Source of the DNA: a virus
Strand: one strand, 5' to 3'
Virus record (IMG/VR): IMGVR_UViG_3300045971_000042
Coordinates: 1-32,602 of that record
DNA: 32,602 bases
Part shown: positions 24,019 through 31,000 of the stretch, one piece after another
Layout of the letters: each line of letters begins with the position of its first letter
Numbering within the stretch: the first letter of the stretch is position 1
The notes under the pieces: generated by a model
What the model was told of the DNA's origin: nothing
The model's input: the letters and a program-made list of their open reading frames with translations, nothing else
The model's database searches: none
Position numbers and translations under genes: made by a program

Positions 24019-25257
24019 TTACGAAATAGCATGTCCAAATCGCTGTGGTTGTAGTTGTTCTGGAGCGTAATCTCTCTTAATCGAATAATCGTAGTCAATG
24101 AAATAGCGAATAGAATCGGCAAAGTGGTCGTTTACCCCATCTTTATCCGGAACTGAACTACCTTCTTTATACGAATACCGCTCCATTGAATTGATTGTCT
24201 GCTTACACTTTGGATCAATAAAGTAAGTTACCTGTCCTTTACTATTACATAGTTTAGCATTTACTGCGTTGATACCGTCACGCACTGGATTATGTGCCGC
24301 TTTCACTTTCACTTCAAATCCTGCATTACGCAAGATAGTAATGTCTGTCTTACCTGATGCTGATGTTTTACGTTGATTACCCGCTGGGTCAGGATAAGTT
24401 ATAATTCTTTTGTTCGGATAGCGATTAAGTAACTCATCCACTGCTTCATCTGTATTAGTAGATGTAAGCGCAATCTCATCTACTTGATGTATTACGTTAT
24501 TTGCTAACTTTACAAAGATTGATACTGCTAAGACTCCTACGTTGAAATCTATGCCGACGTATAAGTCACGCGGCAGAGCACCGTCGAATGGTCTTATGTT
24601 TTGATCACGACTGAATGCATAGTAGCAGGCATTAGAGTAAGTCTCAAAGGACGCACAGTATTCTTGCTTGAATGTTCTATCGTCCAAGTCTTCTCGTGCT
24701 TGATCTATTTCTTCCTGTGTAACGTTACCACCCTCAATGGTAGTAAAGGTAAACGATTCCCAGTTCTTATCCTGCTTACCTCTATTGTATAGTTCATGTG
24801 CAAAGGAACCTACCCCGTTTGGTGTGCCAATAAAGAGTGCGCTGCCTTGTCTATCAGATAATGCTGGACGAATAACTTCTGTCCACGCTTCTTTGTCTAA
24901 CATTTGGAACTCATCAAGTATCGCAGCATCAAGACCAACACCGCGTAATGAGTCAAAGTTGTCTGCTCCTACGAGAGTGATAACTGATCCGTTCTTCAGT
25001 TCAAGAGTAAGTTCAGTCTCATTGATTTTACTTACCCAGTTTACTGCTACCATCTTCTTACGTAACGATTTCCATAGCACCTTTTTTGCTTGCTTGTATG
25101 TTGGGTAAATTACGTAAACGTTTTTGTCTGGGTAACGTGCAACTTTAGCGATCTCAGTCATTGCCAGGAATGTCTTACCAAAACGTCTGCCACAGACGGC
25201 AACACGAAATCGCTTCTTAGAGTTACAAATCTTTTGCTGTGGTATGCTAAGTGGCAT
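24019..25257 (-). CDS. terL: terminase large subunit
   Basis: 412 residues with a complete two-domain motor. The Walker A is CGRRFGKT (G23-T29), the Walker B is AAILDEFQ (D115, E116), and the coupling region has GTPNG (144-148). The RNase H-like nuclease has GIDFNVG (D237), YPDPAG (D290) and NDHFADSIRYF (D377/D381). The protein packages DNA into the prohead and cuts concatemers. The start overlaps the small subunit stop (TAATG). Confidence 0.95.
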   Translation of the reverse strand: MPLSIPQQKICNSKKRFRVAVCGRRFGKTFLAMTEIAKVARYPDKNVYVIYPTYKQAKKVLWKSLRKKMVAVNWVSKINETELTLELKNGSVITLVGADNFDSLRGVGLDAAILDEFQMLDKEAWTEVIRPALSDRQGSALFIGTPNGVGSFAHELYNRGKQDKNWESFTFTTIEGGNVTQEEIDQAREDLDDRTFKQEYCASFETYSNACYYAFSRDQNIRPFDGALPRDLYVGIDFNVGVLAVSIFVKLANNVIHQVDEIALTSTNTDEAVDELLNRYPNKRIITYPDPAGNQRKTSASGKTDITILRNAGFEVKVKAAHNPVRDGINAVNAKLCNSKGQVTYFIDPKCKQTINSMERYSYKEGSSVPDKDGVNDHFADSIRYFIDYDYSIKRDYAPEQLQPQRFGHAIS

Positions 25258-25628
25258 TACTTAGGTTCATCCTCATCGTCATCGCTTGGGACGATTGGTT
25301 CATCAGCATTCCAAGGTAGCACTAGGTTAGTCTCAGTATTGATTGTGTCCACGGGCTTACCAATTATTCGATCTGCAACTGCTACTAAACATGCTGGATC
25401 ACCAGTCTCAATGGCACGGTCAATAACTGCCAGCATTGCTTTGTTGATCTTCGCAATCCACTCTGCTTGATAATTGCTTACGACTATTTCAAACGCCTTC
25501 TTCATTGTGCGTCTGTTAGCACGTTCTTTTAAGTGTTCTGCTTTCTGCTCAGGTGTTAACTTGTGGAGGTACTCAGCGTATGGAGATTTACCTGGGAGCC
25601 AGCGTGGTGCGTTAACTGCTACTGCCAT
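25257..25628 (-). CDS. terminase small subunit (putative)
   Basis: 123 residues, helical and basic in the middle (LTPEQKAEHLKERANRRTMK, about 24-43), followed by KINKAMLAVIDRAIETGDP and LVAVADRIIGKPVD, a motif seen in phage proteins encoded just before terminase large subunits, and an acidic tail (PSDDDEDEPK). The overlap with terL (TAATG) means coupled translation. A DNA-recognition role for packaging is inferred from location and the family-like motif. Confidence 0.65.
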   Translation of the reverse strand: MAVAVNAPRWLPGKSPYAEYLHKLTPEQKAEHLKERANRRTMKKAFEIVVSNYQAEWIAKINKAMLAVIDRAIETGDPACLVAVADRIIGKPVDTINTETNLVLPWNADEPIVPSDDDEDEPK

Positions 25629-25633
25629 AATCC

Positions 25634-25789
25634 TTATTCTCCATAACTTTTTAGTATTTCCCGCACATCATCTGCTGTGAGTGATAATGGGTTAATAGGG
25701 ATTAGATGCTGTATTGCATCTTGTTCGTATGTATCGTTTGGGGGTAAATTGAACACTGCTTCTAGGTGTTCTTGATCAACTTCAGTCAT
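25634..25789 (-). CDS. small protein before terminase
   Basis: 51 residues, acidic: MTEVDQEHLEAVFNLPPNDT, then QDAIQHLIPINPLSLT and DDVREILKSYGE. It is preceded by a good ribosome site (GGAG, 8 bases from the ATG) and ends 5 bases before the terminase small subunit ATG, whose own site sits in the gap. No family recognised. The Shine-Dalgarno and tight spacing suggest a real first gene of the terminase operon. Confidence 0.55.
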   Translation of the reverse strand: MTEVDQEHLEAVFNLPPNDTYEQDAIQHLIPINPLSLTADDVREILKSYGE

Positions 25790-25805
25790 TTTGTTTTCTC
25801 CATAA

Positions 25806-25834
25806 ATTAGAGTCCTTGCTTATTGCGGTCGCAA
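25806..25834 (-). promoter_or_regulatory. sigma70-like promoter for terminase operon
   Basis: On the minus strand TTGCGA (25829-25834) and TCTAAT (25806-25811) are separated by exactly 17 bases, with the first ATG 16 bases past the -10 box. It is upstream of the 51-residue gene and downstream of the terminator at 25891-25931. Reasonable match, not tested. Confidence 0.5.
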
Positions 25835-25871
25835 GTGGACGTTACCAATCACCAAAATGGTAATCGTAAAG

Positions 25872-25879
25872 TATTTATG
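25872..25879 (-). promoter_or_regulatory. CATAAATA late-promoter-like motif after a terminator
   Basis: On the minus strand CATAAATA, followed by CTTTA, 12 bases past the T-tract of the terminator and 82 bases before the 51-residue gene. It is part of an 11-base sequence (TAAATACTTTA) also found at 27068-27078 and 31277-31287. Confidence 0.35.
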
Positions 25880-25890
25880 TCGGTCGTGAA

Positions 25891-25931
25891 GCCAAAAGAA
25901 AACACTCGTAAACCAGTGGGATTTACGAGTG
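25891..25931 (-). terminator. rho-independent terminator
   Basis: The minus-strand RNA has a perfect 10-bp stem, CACTCGTAAA/TTTACGAGTG (25903-25912 and 25922-25931), a 9-base loop, and TTTTCTTTT directly after. It separates the small early genes from the terminase operon. Confidence 0.75.
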
Positions 25932-26103
25932 CTCCGGAGTTAAGTAGTTCAAATGGCTGTAATCCCTACTCAGTTCGAAGCCCGGGCTGGTTACCGGGCT
26001 TGCCGAACTTATACTTAGGACATTCTATGAAATTAGCATTGCAGTACGGAATCCCATGTCACCGGTTAAACTTACTGCTCAGCTAACTTTATTTATTATT
26101 CTT
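25932..26103. other. dyad-rich noncoding region upstream of terminase
   Basis: No gene is supported. The 8-bp palindrome CTCCGGAG (25932-25939) adjoins the terminator. A long imperfect hairpin (25972-26009) pairs AGTTCG + AAGCCCGG with CCGGGCTT + CGAACT, 14 bp with a 2-base bulge and an 8-base loop. AATAAATA occurs on the minus strand at 26090-26097. The place, just before the terminase genes, is where cos or pac sites often lie; this is inference. No tRNA T-loop is formed. Confidence 0.45.
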
Positions 26104-26439
26104 CTAATCCCTCTGTGACAAATTCATCCACATCATCATCTTTTCAAACTCGTATAACTGTTGCGGGTTCATCTCGAAAAATCGTTTCATGTGTCTAAAT
26201 CGTTCCAGATCTTCTGCCATCTGTTTTACTTTATTCTTTGGTAGAGTTACGTCGTAGTATTCGATTTGATACGTTTGGACTGCTGATTCGTAATCGATGT
26301 ATTCGTTATCGTTTAAGTTCCATTGCGGTGCGATGTAACTTGCTTGAAATCGTTTTTCTTGAACTTGTTTGGATGGAGCGTATGCTACTATGCCATAGCG
26401 GTTCCAAATCTCTTCTGCTATTGGATTGGTTTTACTCAT
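26104..26439 (-). CDS. hypothetical protein, 111 residues
   Basis: Starts MSKTNPIAEEIWNRYGIVAY; the C-terminal half is helical and charged (KNKVKQMAEDLERFRHMKRF, then LYEFEKMMMWMNL). The frame extends 24 codons upstream to 26511, but the ATG at 26439 gives an 8-base overlap with the upstream stop, matching the two preceding junctions. No family recognised. Last gene of a four-gene early cluster, ending near the packaging region. Confidence 0.55.
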   Translation of the reverse strand: MSKTNPIAEEIWNRYGIVAYAPSKQVQEKRFQASYIAPQWNLNDNEYIDYESAVQTYQIEYYDVTLPKNKVKQMAEDLERFRHMKRFFEMNPQQLYEFEKMMMWMNLSQRD

Positions 26440-26629
26440 TGTTTTGTTCTTGCTTGCGCAAAATTTCAAGTAGTGCTTGTGATTTATCTTTAAGACAATC
26501 AATGTGCTCAATCTCGCGTATTAACCAAGTTGCAATCTCATCTGTTAGCGGTGCGTCCTCTTTAGTTAAAAAGGCCAGAACGCGATTCCGTAACTGTAGT
26601 TCTTGGTATGCGTTAGTGCGTTTACTCAT
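26432..26629 (-). CDS. hypothetical protein, 65 residues
   Basis: MSKRTNAYQELQLRNRVLAF start, all helical, ending QEQNNE. A longer frame opens at 26686, but the ATG at 26629 has a strong ribosome site (AGAGGTG, 6 bases) and the same 8-base overlap (ATGAGTAA) with the gene above. The segment DAPLTDEIATWLIREIEH may be helix-turn-helix-like, uncertain. Function unknown. Confidence 0.5.
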   Translation of the reverse strand: MSKRTNAYQELQLRNRVLAFLTKEDAPLTDEIATWLIREIEHIDCLKDKSQALLEILRKQEQNNE

Positions 26630-26888
26630 CTGTTTCACCTCTTTGCGAAGGTCCATGCTTGACTCGTCCATCGTAGTTGATTTCATAATCCAAAAACTCT
26701 AAATTCAACTTTAACTTATTCATACGTGGTTTTTTGCTATTAGCGATTGTCATTGCTGCTACTGATTTATTCCAATACTTCTCTGATGCTGCTTTTCGTT
26801 GTGCATCCAGTATAACAGTTGTTACCGCGTATTCGCGAGTATTGTGGCTAATTGCTAATAGCTTTTGGAGGTATAATTCGTTATCCAT
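26622..26888 (-). CDS. hypothetical protein, 88 residues
   Basis: MDNELYLQKLLAISHNTREY start, a basic helical middle (QRKAASEKYWNKSVAAMTIA), and a charged C-terminus (GRVKHGPSQRGETDE). It overlaps both neighbours by 8 bases. No family recognised. Possibly a small early DNA-associated protein, by composition only. Confidence 0.5.
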   Translation of the reverse strand: MDNELYLQKLLAISHNTREYAVTTVILDAQRKAASEKYWNKSVAAMTIANSKKPRMNKLKLNLEFLDYEINYDGRVKHGPSQRGETDE

Positions 26889-27036
26889 TCTTTGGTTTCT
26901 TTAACTTTATTGGTGTAGCACGAGCAATAGTCCACCCCTTGAAATTTGCTGGCAAATAAACGTCGATCTTGGGCAAAAACAAGTAGAAACGCTCATAGTT
27001 TCGCCATCTTTTATAGTAAATCAGCTTGGTTTCCAT
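26881..27036 (-). CDS. small basic protein, 51 residues
   Basis: Starts METKLIYYKRWRNYERFYLF and ends TPIKLKKPKNG, rich in Tyr, Arg and Lys. It is the first gene of the cluster after the origin-like region; its stop overlaps the next ATG by 8 bases (ATGGATAA). No good ribosome site precedes the ATG. A CTTAAATA motif lies 36 bases upstream. No family recognised; coding is supported by the overlap pattern and open frame. Confidence 0.45.
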   Translation of the reverse strand: METKLIYYKRWRNYERFYLFLPKIDVYLPANFKGWTIARATPIKLKKPKNG

Positions 27037-27155
27037 ACGTTATTTTTGTGGTAGTAGTCTTTACGGCTAAAGTATTTAAGTCGTTAAATGAATGCTGTTT
27101 AGAAAAAGTGTGCTGAAAAGTGTGTATCGTGCTGTGTTTTAAGCTGTTTTTCAAC

Positions 27156-27224
27156 TGTCGTAGATTTTGTATTTTAAAAACTTTTTAAAAAATTAAATTT
27201 TTTCGTAAACACGAATCTACGACA
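27156..27224. repeat. 11-bp inverted repeat framing AT-rich DNA
   Basis: TGTCGTAGATT (27156-27166) and its perfect complement AATCTACGACA (27214-27224) bracket 47 bases with runs of A and T (about 85% A+T), a candidate DNA unwinding element. Confidence 0.7.
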
Positions 27225-27238
27225 AGTTTGTGAAACTG

Positions 27239-27350
27239 CTGCACACCTGCACACTTCAGTGTTTTCTGGCATTCTACACGCCTAGAATGCCAGAAAAAGT
27301 GTGTTTGGGCCCTGCACACTTGCTGCACACTTTTGCTTCTCTGCACACTT
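27239..27350. repeat. five CTGCACACTT iterons
   Basis: Four exact copies of CTGCACACTT start at 27247, 27312, 27323 and 27341; a fifth (CTGCACACC) is at 27239-27247. They lie in two groups on either side of the 15-bp palindrome. Inverted, less exact copies occur at 27106-27115 (AAGTGTGCTG), 27118 and 27297. Confidence 0.8.
27262..27297. repeat. perfect 15-bp inverted repeat
   Basis: TTTTCTGGCATTCTA (27262-27276) and TAGAATGCCAGAAAA (27283-27297) with a 6-base loop CACGCC. On neither strand does a T-run follow the stem, so a terminator is unlikely; a cruciform or protein site at the origin fits better. Confidence 0.75.
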
Positions 27351-29246
27351 TTACACGATTTTGTAACCAAACTCAGTTACTAGTGGCTCATCATCTTGCA
27401 CAAGTACATTACGAGTCTTGTCACCACCAACCATAATAGTATCAACATAATCACTTACATTACACTTATAGCCTCTAACATCAACCCCATCTTTATACCA
27501 AACTGTAGTTTGTGTTGAACGAGACATACCATCTGCTTTAACCCGTTGTCGATGTTTTGTTATAAAACCTTCTGATTCAAAACGTGGTGCCATTTCCGCA
27601 ACTAAGTTAGCTGGAGTTTTGACAAATTGTGATGAGCTTGAATTACCAGAAGATGAAGCTAACACCTTGTAAATCTCATAAACCTCAAGCGCACTTATCT
27701 TATCAACTTTACGATCTAAAATGTATTGTACAGTAGCAGTGATTGGATTTGGTTTGTTGTTCAGCATCTCAACCCAATCCGTATCACGCAATGGTTCAAG
27801 TGAGAATTGTGCTCCTGCTTTCGGTTTGTGCTTATGGTGTAAGTAATCCAAAAACTGCTGGATAGATTCTTTATTACCCCATAAGTGTTCTGTGCGGCGT
27901 AAAAACGTATCACCCTTATCAAACTCTGTTGGATACTTAGATAAGTCTGTACCAAAGTCGTTAACAAGGGTATCTTCAACCACATTTGGTGTTATTGAGT
28001 TGAATACTTTATACACCACTTCAGCAAAAGTATCACCGCGGTTAAGATTGATTGGGCTAACACGCATCATCTGATTACCATCCTCAACTGGTAGTGGGAA
28101 TGTAACTTGATTACTACCCATTGCCATTGCGATGCAGTTATCGATTGAATACTCTAACCCATACTTTTCTTTAACATAGTCATTAGTGCTGCCAGTTAAA
28201 CTTTTGATTTTAGTCCAATCTTCTTTTGACGGAATCTCATCAATGTAAATGAATACTTTGCCTAACTTAAATCCGTTAAAGTTACTGTCAACTGTATCCC
28301 ATACTGCGGTAAAGCATTGATTTTTACCAAGTATAGTTGGGATGGTAAGATCAAAAAGTACGTTCTTACCTTTTTTACCCTTGCCAAACATAATTGGCAT
28401 GCTTAAAAAGTTATTACCAATGTCTGCATGAACTACTGCATAGATCCATCTCTCTAACCAATCAGTAACTACTGGACGGGATGACTTAAACTTACCATCT
28501 TTCCCAATGATTGCACACCCACCACTTAGCGCAATCATTAATGCTGCCATAACAGGAGGGCAAGGTGGTTGCTCGTCAAATTCATTTGGGTGCATTGAGT
28601 CAGATAAGTCAATAATGTTGTAAGTATTTGGATCTGGTGTGTCTAATGTGTTAACCATCCCTGTATACTGCCTCTTTGGGAATACTTTATTGATGAATGA
28701 GTTAGTCTCTGGATCTTTAATAACGATCTCATCACCCCTCACCATCTTCTTAAAGTATCGCAAGCAAGTTTTAGACTCAAATTCCATCCAGTTACTTGGG
28801 AGTGATCCAACTGGATACTTTTCAAGTTTAACACTTATAACCGGAGAGTTAGACTTTTTGCGAATGCTTGTATGCACTACTTTTCTAAAGTAACAAGGTT
28901 GTGAGCCTTGTAAAAAGCACATCTGTGTGTCGTCATAAATCTTTAGTGCTTGTACAAACTGTTGCCATTTAAAGTCATCAGTCTCTATCTCTTTATCTTC
29001 TTGCTTTGCAAGTGATTCTTCTTGCTTAACTAACAAGCGGCCTTCTTTGAGTTGTAATTCTAAATCTTTAATTGTAGCTAACTGACCACTAATAACTGCC
29101 ATCTGATCATCACATCGCTGCTTTTTATCTGGTACTACCTCGATTGATAACTTCTCTAATGCTGCCAACTTCTTACGCTCTTGTGAAAGCATAATCTTAG
29201 CAGTCGCAATTGTCACCTCTAAATCTTTAATCTCTTCGTCATTCAT
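27351..29246 (-). CDS. superfamily 3-type replicative helicase (DUF5906-like)
   Basis: 631 residues. Residues 1-90 are a charged coiled coil. An ATPase core covers about 230-400: Walker A-like MFGKGKKGKN (G288-N295), with Asn where Ser/Thr is usual, Walker B VFIYIDEI (D336/E337), and motif C near AMAMGSNQ (S378/N379). The set fits DUF5906/D5-like phage and plasmid helicases. A C-terminal winged-helix-type region (about 530-600) may contact DNA. It overlaps the primase by 4 bases (ATGA), so both form a replication unit that unwinds and primes DNA. The origin-like region follows directly downstream. Helicase identity is fairly sure; activity depends on the unusual Walker A. Confidence 0.8.
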   Translation of the reverse strand: MNDEEIKDLEVTIATAKIMLSQERKKLAALEKLSIEVVPDKKQRCDDQMAVISGQLATIKDLELQLKEGRLLVKQEESLAKQEDKEIETDDFKWQQFVQALKIYDDTQMCFLQGSQPCYFRKVVHTSIRKKSNSPVISVKLEKYPVGSLPSNWMEFESKTCLRYFKKMVRGDEIVIKDPETNSFINKVFPKRQYTGMVNTLDTPDPNTYNIIDLSDSMHPNEFDEQPPCPPVMAALMIALSGGCAIIGKDGKFKSSRPVVTDWLERWIYAVVHADIGNNFLSMPIMFGKGKKGKNVLFDLTIPTILGKNQCFTAVWDTVDSNFNGFKLGKVFIYIDEIPSKEDWTKIKSLTGSTNDYVKEKYGLEYSIDNCIAMAMGSNQVTFPLPVEDGNQMMRVSPINLNRGDTFAEVVYKVFNSITPNVVEDTLVNDFGTDLSKYPTEFDKGDTFLRRTEHLWGNKESIQQFLDYLHHKHKPKAGAQFSLEPLRDTDWVEMLNNKPNPITATVQYILDRKVDKISALEVYEIYKVLASSSGNSSSSQFVKTPANLVAEMAPRFESEGFITKHRQRVKADGMSRSTQTTVWYKDGVDVRGYKCNVSDYVDTIMVGGDKTRNVLVQDDEPLVTEFGYKIV

Positions 29247-30277
29247 ACTACATCCTTTGTTTTGTATTTGTTTAAAATCATTTTCGCTATCTCTGATGCT
29301 GTTGCAGTTCGTGATACAGGTTTAACTTTACCCACCGCAGTGCCACCATACTGCATAATAAACTCATCTCTGCGTTCATTTGTAATGCGAGTAAATGCAG
29401 TTTCCCAAGCATTCACTTGGTTTGTTGGGTCTTGCATACACGAATCTAGTGCACAGCAAATGGCACAAATTTGTTGAAACTCAACAAATGAAGCATCAAC
29501 TGATTTACAGATTTGGGCAAGTATAAGTGCGTCGCCGCCCCCACGCCTAATACCACGACATGATAGTAAGTGTTGCATTACCTTCTCTTTACGGCGTTGT
29601 AAAAAGTCACCCGACATTGTATCAATAGTAATACCTGGTGACTGTAGTTGGGCACGTGGTACTGGTTGTACAACTGAGTTAAAAGAGTCAACCTCAATAA
29701 ACTTACCCCTATTCCACCTGCTGTATGCAAGTGTTTCATCTGGACCAGAGTGAAAGTAAATTGCTTGTGACACACTATAGCTAGCACGGTCAGCACCAGG
29801 AAACATTGCTTCAATAGCTGCTTTCTTTTCTGTAAACTCTAGCCGGGTCATCATCCTATCAAACGGAAACACCATCCTAAACTTGTCCTCTTTCTTAGAG
29901 TGAGAGAAGGTAGTGTAAATGACATACTCATACTCTTTATACAGTTCCTCTGCCTCAACGATTGTTTTGTTGTGATCAAAGTCAATAACTAACCCGTGTA
30001 AGCCAATCGCATTCTCTTTACAACGGCGTATAGTGCCTGGGTAAGGTATCCATACGGATAAGTCTTTAATGCGGGTGCGTGGATCGATTTTATTACGACC
30101 ACCTGGCTCTGCGATTAGTACATCTTTGAACTGCCAAAGGTTAAAGAGACTGTTCTTCTCTTTTCCATCTGACTTAAAAAAAGTCAGCAAAGTAGTTGCT
30201 AACTCTCCCCAAGTCAAATCAAGTTGATGTTCTGGTAATGCTGGTGCGTGTACACTTTCAAAAATAGTAACATGCAT
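29243..30277 (-). CDS. archaeo-eukaryotic-type primase
   Basis: 344 residues. The core has the AEP metal motif GLVIDFDH (D99, D101), the sxH-like TTFSHS (H126) followed by a basic strand DKFRMVFPFD, and a third strand AIYFHSGP. After about 210 comes a helical C-terminal domain (RRKEKVMQHLLSCRGIRRGG, then ICKSVDASFVEFQQICAICC) of PriCT type. It would make primers for the phage helicase. The start overlaps the upstream stop (TAATG) and is preceded by GGGAGG, an excellent ribosome site. Confidence 0.8.
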   Translation of the reverse strand: MHVTIFESVHAPALPEHQLDLTWGELATTLLTFFKSDGKEKNSLFNLWQFKDVLIAEPGGRNKIDPRTRIKDLSVWIPYPGTIRRCKENAIGLHGLVIDFDHNKTIVEAEELYKEYEYVIYTTFSHSKKEDKFRMVFPFDRMMTRLEFTEKKAAIEAMFPGADRASYSVSQAIYFHSGPDETLAYSRWNRGKFIEVDSFNSVVQPVPRAQLQSPGITIDTMSGDFLQRRKEKVMQHLLSCRGIRRGGGDALILAQICKSVDASFVEFQQICAICCALDSCMQDPTNQVNAWETAFTRITNERRDEFIMQYGGTAVGKVKPVSRTATASEIAKMILNKYKTKDVV

Positions 30278-30762
30278 TATACTTTCCTCCCATCAACCCA
30301 AATCTCTCCGTTAGAGTCAGAGTAACTGTTGTTACCTATTTGGAATAGTCTGTCAAAAGTATTTGTTGCCGGCGGATCTTTCTTGATGCGTTCAATAGCA
30401 TCATACGCAGTTTCAAAGTTTTCAACTTCGTTAAATGCTGGTTCAACCCATCCCCAGTCTAACTTGCGAGTCCCCTGTGGTACATTCTCAATCACATTCC
30501 AAACTAACAAGTTTACATTGCTTTTTGTTGGGTTCTCTCCAGCAGCAACTAACTGTCCAAGTAACCAGTCTGGAAATACAAAGTCTGAACCTTTTGGTGG
30601 TGTCCATTCTACACGTTCAAATGTGCGATGTTTGCGGTAAACTTCATAATCGAAATACCACCAATCTCTAGACTCTTCAGTTGGTGTCATTCCAGGTTTT
30701 ACTTGGATAGCGCAGTGCTTCGGCGTCATGTTTGGCAGACGCGATGGTTTCTTTTTATACAT
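30277..30762 (-). CDS. hypothetical protein, first gene of replication operon
   Basis: 161 residues. The start MYKKKPSRLPNMTPKHCAIQ is basic, then there are aromatic-rich parts (RDWWYFDYEVYRKH, GSDFVFPDWLLGQL, LDWGWVEPAF) and a helix (ETAYDAIERIKK). No family recognised. Its ATG follows the strongest ribosome site seen (AAGGAGGG, about 7 bases) and the cloverleaf-like RNA leader, so its expression may be controlled at the RNA level. It is translationally coupled to the primase. Confidence 0.6.
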   Translation of the reverse strand: MYKKKPSRLPNMTPKHCAIQVKPGMTPTEESRDWWYFDYEVYRKHRTFERVEWTPPKGSDFVFPDWLLGQLVAAGENPTKSNVNLLVWNVIENVPQGTRKLDWGWVEPAFNEVENFETAYDAIERIKKDPPATNTFDRLFQIGNNSYSDSNGEIWVDGRKV

Positions 30763-30790
30763 AGTAAGTGCCCTCCTTCAAAGGCATAAT

Positions 30791-30868
30791 GACCCCCTGC
30801 TCTTATACGATCTTTGGCAAAGAGTTATGGCTGGTAGTTGCTACCAGTAGTGCGAAGTGCAAGGGGTC
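30791..30868 (-). ncRNA. cloverleaf-like leader RNA of the replication operon
   Basis: 78 bases. The ends pair as GACCCCUUGC with GCAGGGGGUC, 10 bp including one G-U. Inside are a perfect 7-bp hairpin CUGGUAG-CAA-CUACCAG (30831-30847 on plus), a 5-bp arm CUCUU/AAGAG and a short UGC/GCA option. The element ends about 20 bases before the AAGGAGGG ribosome site. The C-run of its 5' arm could alternatively pair with that site. Not a standard tRNA: no T-loop, no U33. A riboswitch, attenuator or protein-binding RNA are options; function is inferred. Confidence 0.5.
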
Positions 30869-30910
30869 TAAATTGGGTTGTATGTATAACTTACTGACTA
30901 CCCATAACTC
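30822..30910. repeat. 9-bp inverted repeat interleaved with the leader
   Basis: GAGTTATGG (30822-30830) and its perfect complement CCATAACTC (30902-30910). One arm is inside the 78-base leader, the other overlaps the -35 box of the inner promoter, so the pair may be two operator half-sites or an RNA arm competing with the leader. The sequence AGTGCGAAG is also present twice (30849-30857, 30940-30948). Confidence 0.65.
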
Positions 30911-30912
30911 AA
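30883..30912 (-). promoter_or_regulatory. inner promoter candidate of replication operon
   Basis: TTGAGT (30907-30912) and TATACA (30883-30888) with an 18-base spacer. Transcription would begin about 10 bases before the 78-base leader. The -35 box overlaps the repeated CCATAACTC. Confidence 0.4.
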
Positions 30913-30971
30913 ATTATCCAACTGCGGTTTGCCGTCCACAGTGCGAAGGTTTTTACACCGTCAATGTATTT

Positions 30972-31000
30972 AGTATACTACCTATCGTTCAATTCTGCAA
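30972..31000 (-). promoter_or_regulatory. outer promoter candidate of replication operon
   Basis: TTGCAG (30995-31000) and TATACT (30972-30977) with a 17-base spacer, near sigma70 consensus. The -35 box is inside the end of the upstream gene. The -10 box runs into a TAAATAC sequence. Confidence 0.5.

Larger units (their letters stand above)
27037..27350. other. noncoding origin-like region
   Basis: 314 bases without a supported gene, immediately after the helicase stop on the minus strand. It holds five CTGCACACTT-type iterons, an AT-rich stretch inside an inverted repeat, a perfect 15-bp palindrome and a TAAATACTTTA sequence (27068-27078). The combination resembles replication origins recognised by primase-helicase systems such as that of satellite phage P4, whose alpha protein binds iterons. 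Function is inferred. Confidence 0.55.

Noticed and set aside
25940-26010. tRNA-like GTTCGAAG in the terminase-proximal region
   Set aside because: No 5-bp T-stem or acceptor stem could be formed around it on either strand.
25823-26086. 87-codon plus-strand frame in the region before terminase
   Set aside because: It needs a TTG start, has no ribosome site, and is covered by strong hairpins and the terminator. Its translation resembles no protein.
27262-27297. Bidirectional terminator at the 15-bp palindrome
   Set aside because: The T-run lies before, not after, the stem on both strands; the hairpin ends in A-runs.
30791-30868. tRNA gene in the replication leader (78 bases, cloverleaf-like)
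   Set aside because: The 7-base loop of the central arm has G, not U, before CAA; there is no T-loop, no D-loop Gly pair and no CCA. Kept as a structured leader only.
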